From NCBI GenBank assembly GCA_900128395.1, contig LT649363.1:1-32384 (forward strand): 32,384 nt of DNA, in the 5' to 3' direction. Of this stretch, positions 27,794-32,384 are shown piece after piece. This stretch comes from Stramenopiles sp. TOSAG23-2 (Eukaryota; Sar). The position numbers were made by a program, and so were the translations under genes. Below the pieces are notes generated by a model. That model saw nothing but the letters and a program-made list of their open reading frames with translations. It was not told where the DNA came from and searched no databases. Position 1 is the first letter of the stretch; each line of letters starts with the position of its first letter.

Positions 27794-29707
27794 TTAAACC
27801 TTTTTGAAACCATCTTTTTCCATTGTCAATATTTGTTTGAAAAAATCATTATTTTTATTTGTGTGGCTAATCGCAATAATAGTTACATCTTTCTTCTTTA
27901 GCAATGCATATAACGGTTCAACAGATTCCCCATTGATAGCAGCTGTTGCTTCATCAAGGTATGCCACTTTTGGGTTGTGAAATAGTAAACGTGCCCATAT
28001 TACGCGCTGTTTTTGCCCACCACTTAACACCATTTGCCAGTCTTCCACCTCGTCTAACTTATAACGAGTCAATAATCCATTTAATTCAACTGCTGATATC
28101 AAACTACGTATATGTTCATCTTGGTTTTGCACATTGATTTTTGGGTATGTGATTTGATCTCTTAAAGACATTTGAGGCATGAAATAAGGTCGTTGTGGTA
28201 GAAACTGAACATCATTTTTTGTGTTTACTGCCCCAGAACCCGTTTTCCACAATCCTGCAATTGTTCTATACAAACTAGTTTTACCAATACCATTTATTCC
28301 TTGTATCAACGTATGTTGTCCTTTTCCAACTTCTAACGATAGATTATTAGCAATACAATCACCGTTTTTAGGTGCCTGGATGCTTAAATTCTCCAACTGT
28401 AACACTAAACTATCCTTTAATTCGCCGCTTGCAATTGGTCCAACCACATTTGCTATGTTTTTAGCGTCCTCCTCAAATTTATCAAATAAATCTCGTAATC
28501 TTTCTGCAAAGCCTAAAAGTTCATTGTAGCATGTAATTGAATCTGTTAAATCTTTCACTGCATTTGCTAATGCACCAAGCAATGAACTTTGAGATAAATA
28601 TTCAGATGTTATTTGCTGTCCACTCTTATTAGTCGTATCCATGTATACGCTTGGTATCAGCATGGAAAATGCACACATCGCACCACCGTATTTCAATACA
28701 TACGTATTCAATAAATTAACAACCGCAAAACTTTCTGCCATATTCATTCTATGATTGATGGCATGACGAAATTTTTGTTTAGCAACAATACTTTCTGATT
28801 GAATAGCACCAGTTGTAAACATAATTTCTTCTCGATAATCATGCACTACGCCATGGTGCTCCAATAAGTGTGCCTCGCGCCTTTGAAATTCACTTGTATA
28901 CCAGCGCAAGCTATTTGGCAACCCTTTTCTTACCGCTTCTAACGTAACTTTGGATAAATAAAAGAAACCAAAAAAACCAAGCAATGGATATGGGCCAATT
29001 TGAGTTGACAAATCATATGATAAATATCCTATATCAATAACTGGTTTTACAACATGTCCAAAATGATGGACAAGCTCATCGCTGAATTTTTTGACATCTG
29101 TTGTTAGCCTTGATGCAGTATCGACCAGATTGTTATTGTACATGGACAAAGCATTTTTATCGAAATATTTTGAATGAAAATGCCCATACACAATTTCACG
29201 TACTTGCACACCAACTAATTTCTCCAAATATGACATACTTTGTGTCCATGTTGTTGCAAGCATGCACCATAAACCAAAACGCACTTGATTCATAAACATT
29301 TTATCGAATTCCTTCGATGAAAAGTAACCACCCATTTCCCCAGCTAATTTAGCAAGTATTGTGGTGATACGAATTCGACCAACTAAGGCAACTAAGTAAA
29401 CAAGCACAGTAGCGCCAAATTTTCCATATAAGGATGGGTATATCATATTTAAAAAGGGTGCTAATACATGCGATTTTTGTTCCTTGTTTGAGGTTTTCTT
29501 CATTTTTGTCCTTGCTTTTGTCCCACGTCCTTTCTTTGTCTGTTCTTTATAAGTCTTTTGCCATAATAGTAGAGGAGATGGAGCACCAATTGCAGTCCAT
29601 CCAAGGAAACTAGTCCATACGCCTATTAATAAACGGCCACGCTTAGTCGACCAGACTACACTTGAAAAGTGATATATTAAATCTGATATTGTTTTTCTTG
29701 TTGACAT
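27794..29707 (-). CDS. ABC half-transporter of the peroxisomal ABCD (ALDP) type
   Basis: The 637-residue protein has an N-terminal membrane domain (about 25-400) and one nucleotide-binding domain (about 435-637). The membrane part contains an EAA-like EEIMFTTGAIQSE at about 293-305, preceded by LRWYTSEFQRREAHLLEHHG, a motif pair typical of ABCD proteins. The NBD has Walker A GINGIGKTS (470-478), Q-loop Gln505, signature LSGGQKQR (561-568), Walker B VAYLDEA (581-587) and H-loop His615, all intact. ABCD half-transporters dimerise and import very-long-chain acyl-CoA or related compounds into peroxisomes. That localisation and substrate are inferred from family. The C-terminus (TMEKDGFKKV) shows no obvious peroxisomal targeting signal type 1, and membrane proteins do not need one. 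Length is normal for the family. Confidence 0.88.
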   Translation of the reverse strand: MSTRKTISDLIYHFSSVVWSTKRGRLLIGVWTSFLGWTAIGAPSPLLLWQKTYKEQTKKGRGTKARTKMKKTSNKEQKSHVLAPFLNMIYPSLYGKFGATVLVYLVALVGRIRITTILAKLAGEMGGYFSSKEFDKMFMNQVRFGLWCMLATTWTQSMSYLEKLVGVQVREIVYGHFHSKYFDKNALSMYNNNLVDTASRLTTDVKKFSDELVHHFGHVVKPVIDIGYLSYDLSTQIGPYPLLGFFGFFYLSKVTLEAVRKGLPNSLRWYTSEFQRREAHLLEHHGVVHDYREEIMFTTGAIQSESIVAKQKFRHAINHRMNMAESFAVVNLLNTYVLKYGGAMCAFSMLIPSVYMDTTNKSGQQITSEYLSQSSLLGALANAVKDLTDSITCYNELLGFAERLRDLFDKFEEDAKNIANVVGPIASGELKDSLVLQLENLSIQAPKNGDCIANNLSLEVGKGQHTLIQGINGIGKTSLYRTIAGLWKTGSGAVNTKNDVQFLPQRPYFMPQMSLRDQITYPKINVQNQDEHIRSLISAVELNGLLTRYKLDEVEDWQMVLSGGQKQRVIWARLLFHNPKVAYLDEATAAINGESVEPLYALLKKKDVTIIAISHTNKNNDFFKQILTMEKDGFKKV

Positions 29708-29899
29708 TATTTAATAATAATATGTTGTTCGATTGAATAATTGAGTATATATATCCTCGCCTTTATCTTTATGATATATGTACGTATAGAATATTTTTCC
29801 AGTTTGAAATGTGCAAATGTATACAAACAAATCTTTGGAAAAGAAAAATACTACTACTACCAGACTACATACATTCAAAATTATTATCCTATTATAATA

Positions 29900-30239
29900 A
29901 TAATGTGCTATTACTATACCTGGCCTGGGCTGGTATATTACCTGGGTAATAGGATTACGGTGGCGGCAACAATATATGACTTTAACAAATAGCCGTTTTC
30001 CCGTGGTTTGGTTAACGGTAAATCCTGATTTTGGCTTGAATTTACGCCCGATTTGGGCAAGTCAAACGGGGATGAAAGGTATTGATCACTGTTCTTATAC
30101 TAACAAGTATAAGAAAGTGGGAACAGTCCGAGATGTTTCGAGAGATAATAATAATGTGCTATCTGGCCTGGGAAGCTTCGCTTCCGCGAAGCGTCGAGCT
30201 AGCTCGACTAGCCTGGGCTGGTATATTACCTGGGTAATA
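29900..30239. repeat. Hairpin-rich segment flanked by direct repeats
   Basis: GGGCTGGTATATTACCTGGG followed by TAATAG occurs at about 29927-29950 and again at 30216-30239, and AATAATGTGCTAT precedes each. Between them lie several stems: CCGTT/AACGG near 29992-30018, CTTATAC-loop-GTATAAG at 30094-30113 nested in ACTGTTC/GAACAGT (30088-30127), GCTTCGC-TTCC-GCGAAGC at 30175-30192 and the perfect palindrome GTCGAGCTAGCTCGAC at 30193-30208. The segment may be an insertion with target duplication. The rest of 29708-30601 has no gene. Confidence 0.7.
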
Positions 30240-30601
30240 GTAATTAAAAATAATTGAAATAATTAATAATAATAATAAAAAAATATACTACTCGTCGTGC
30301 ACTCGTCGATAATATTATTACAAGTCTTGTATTATATTATGAAATTTCTTACCTGTTACTCTCCAAAACATGATACGAATAAATAATACTTTAAGTGAGC
30401 CAACATTAAAATATGATATACTATCATATGCATAGAACACACAAAAGCTTTATATACAATCGTATACATAATATAAAAGAAGCGTATGCTCGAGTCTTCG
30501 CACGTATGCGTTAATACATCACATATATATATATATCAATATATTGTGTTGCACCCATCATCACATTTGATACTTGCATCATAAAGTATAATTCGTATTT
30601 T

Positions 30602-31969
30602 TTATAAATAAAACAATTTATAACACAAGCCGTTTGACTCTGAGGATTTAATTAAATCGATAACCATGAAACATCCATCATTTTTGCTTGGAAGAATCGT
30701 TGTATCTAGAAGTTTTGGCAGTGAAGTGCCAAATCCTAGGTTCGCTACAAAGTGCCCAATTATAGATGGTGCTTTTTGCCTATGTGTTAGATAGTTTAAT
30801 AAATACTTTTCAATGCTTTGGATAGATACATTATCACATTTATCTTCATTCAATATAGTTAATTTCTCGATACAATATGTCGTCCTGGATTTGGTCTTAT
30901 CATCATCGTTATGATTATTATTATTATTACTATTATAGATATAACCATGTAAAAACCCCATGATTGGTATCATATGTTTAATATTTTCATTTTTGTCATA
31001 AGTTTTGCCATGCTCACGGTTGATAGCGTCTATTTTTTTCTTATTTAAAAAATCTATAAAATGATGTTCTACTATATTATCAATGTTATATCTCCATTTA
31101 CGTACTACATCGTTGTCCAGAAATAATTTAAATGCAGTAAAAGAGTTTTGTTTAATTTTTATATTGGCATTATCATCATCTGTTACAAATACACCAACAC
31201 TATAATGAAGCAATTTTTTAGTAAATCCTTCATCCCTAGTATTACCGATGTTTTTATTGTGTATTATCAATGTTGTGTTCTTTTTTACGTTATTATTATT
31301 CTTATTGTCGCTACGTAAAATAGCGGTATTGTTTTCCATTTTTTTCTTTTTTCCATCATCACCTTGGTAGTAATTATTATTAACATTGCTAATGTTACTA
31401 TTATTATCAGGACTAATAACGTAATAATCCTTATCTATGATTGTTGATGAAACCAAATTTTTAAGTCGAATTAATATCATAGGATTTATTGCCCTGCATG
31501 AATCAATACTATACGGTGGAAACACTTGTGCTGCATCTGCCAATATAGATATTACCCCATTTTCCTTATTCAAAACTGGCCCCAATTGACGATTACTTAA
31601 TGACTCAACCAATACCTCTTGCATTCTAATAATTTCGATTGAAAAATTTCGTCCCTGGTTTTTATTATTCTTTGTCACTGGGTTTTTGATATTTTCACTA
31701 TTTTGTATAATATTTATATTTTTTCGTTTTTGCAAAACATGTAACTTTTCTATAGCATGTAAATATACAATGGATGCGTTACAACTATCAACATAACTAC
31801 CCAGGCCATTTCTTTTACTTGCCATTATCAACATGATATATTTTCCAAGCCTATCTACAAGATATAATAGCCCAATCTTATATTTGTTTATATTTGTTGA
31901 TTTTAGTTGTACTTTTACAATATCACCTACGGCATCTTCTAAATTGAACATAGCTGCCAATATCAACAT
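30602..31969 (-). CDS. Unrecognised 455-residue protein
   Basis: The family is not recognised. The frame runs from ATG at 31969 (or Met7, MFNLEDAVGDIVKV) to TAA at 30602 without interruption. The N-terminal 95 residues are predicted helical (NKYKIGLLYLVDRLGKYIML and CNASIVYLHAIEKLHVLQ). A middle block has ADAAQVFPPYSIDSCRAINP. Two Asn-rich low-complexity stretches (about 197-240 and 344-356) are typical of this genome. The C-terminal part (RQKAPSIIGHFVANLGFGTS) looks globular. No signal peptide or clear membrane segment is seen. The run of coherent non-repetitive protein argues for a real gene. A possible splice acceptor (TTGGCAG) just before Met7 means the true 5' end may be spliced. Confidence 0.55.
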   Translation of the reverse strand: MLILAAMFNLEDAVGDIVKVQLKSTNINKYKIGLLYLVDRLGKYIMLIMASKRNGLGSYVDSCNASIVYLHAIEKLHVLQKRKNINIIQNSENIKNPVTKNNKNQGRNFSIEIIRMQEVLVESLSNRQLGPVLNKENGVISILADAAQVFPPYSIDSCRAINPMILIRLKNLVSSTIIDKDYYVISPDNNSNISNVNNNYYQGDDGKKKKMENNTAILRSDNKNNNNVKKNTTLIIHNKNIGNTRDEGFTKKLLHYSVGVFVTDDDNANIKIKQNSFTAFKLFLDNDVVRKWRYNIDNIVEHHFIDFLNKKKIDAINREHGKTYDKNENIKHMIPIMGFLHGYIYNSNNNNNHNDDDKTKSRTTYCIEKLTILNEDKCDNVSIQSIEKYLLNYLTHRQKAPSIIGHFVANLGFGTSLPKLLDTTILPSKNDGCFMVIDLIKSSESNGLCYKLFYL

Positions 31970-32384
31970 ATATAATATGATGCAAAATTACCTATCTTGG
32001 GTATTTCAAATATCTAATATTAACAACCGATGTTGTTGCTTATATATTTTCAATTTCATAAATAGAATGCCAGTATTAATAATAGAAGTAGAGTAAGAGT
32101 AATTATTATTATTTGAAGAAGAAAATAATAATAGTCGTCTAATAGATCTAATATTATATATATAATAGTGCAATCCAGCAATAAAAAATAATACAAGTAT
32201 TGTTGAGTTATTTTTATATTTATTATTTATTTAATTTATGCACTTATTATTCTAATAGAAAATAATAACAAAAAAAAATCTCCATACGTGCATACCAGGT
32301 ACTATAGTTTTAAAAAGCTGTCGAACTACCTTGTTATACGTGTTAATTTAATGCTAAGCCCATGGTAGGAACATGCCTCGAAAC
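31970..32384. other. Spacer at window end
   Basis: AT-rich sequence upstream of the 455-residue gene. No gene, RNA or repeat is recognised, but any upstream exon of that gene would lie here or beyond. Confidence 0.4.

Noticed and set aside
28221-28529. Plus-strand reading frame opposite the ABC transporter ATPase domain
   Set aside because: It is the antisense of a conserved Walker A/Q-loop coding region.
29976-30257. 93-residue reading frame in the hairpin-rich segment
   Set aside because: Its span is made of inverted and direct repeats, the composition shows no protein-like pattern, and no family likeness is visible.

Overview
The window is AT-rich nuclear-type DNA from a unicellular eukaryote, carrying a block of virus-like genes at its left end. 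Eukaryotic evidence is a spliced PTEN gene with a GT-AG intron, a ubiquitin-specific protease, a Tubby-domain protein, a peroxisomal-type ABC half-transporter, long gene-free spacers, microsatellites and asparagine runs in proteins. The Tubby protein hints at a flagellated cell. I cannot name the lineage; a protist such as a stramenopile would fit, but this is a guess. All three standard stop codons end genes, so the nuclear code looks standard.

Positions 1-8600 look like an endogenous polinton-like virus (PLV) or a fragment of one. Three closely packed minus-strand genes encode a major capsid protein with double-jelly-roll-like motifs (2532-4001), a probable minor capsid or penton-type virion protein with a frameshifted tail (4227-5495, tail to about 4135) and a 747-residue zinc-finger/coiled-coil protein (5538-7781). 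Beside them, on the plus strand, are a GC-rich BNR-like repeat protein that starts before the window and has a frame break (1-1079), a leucine-rich-repeat protein (1570-2493) and a small protein resembling giant-virus accessory proteins (8113-8589). No polymerase, packaging ATPase or integrase is visible, so the element either continues to the left or is incomplete.

Positions 8600-12500 form a repeat-rich junction: a 163-bp tandem duplication, a dispersed A/T-rich repeat family, several inverted repeats, and a terminal-inverted-repeat element of about 1.2 kb holding a decayed ankyrin/SAM-like gene. From 12500 onward the DNA is mainly host genes: a secreted asparagine-rich protein, an alcohol-dehydrogenase-like tail fragment, a small membrane protein with a perfect in-frame 105-bp duplication, a P-loop kinase, a single-pass membrane protein, a Tudor-Tubby protein, a USP deubiquitinase, PTEN, an ABCD-type transporter and an unrecognised 455-residue protein. 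Spacers hold MITE-like and foldback elements (16044-16233, 21061-22087), a 250-300 bp duplication (24689-25509) and a hairpin-rich segment flanked by direct repeats (29900-30240).

The host genes do not form one pathway. PTEN and Tubby both act on phosphoinositide-linked membrane processes, but in a eukaryotic genome such proximity need not be functional. The viral genes fit a capsid module. No tRNA, rRNA or CRISPR array was recognised.
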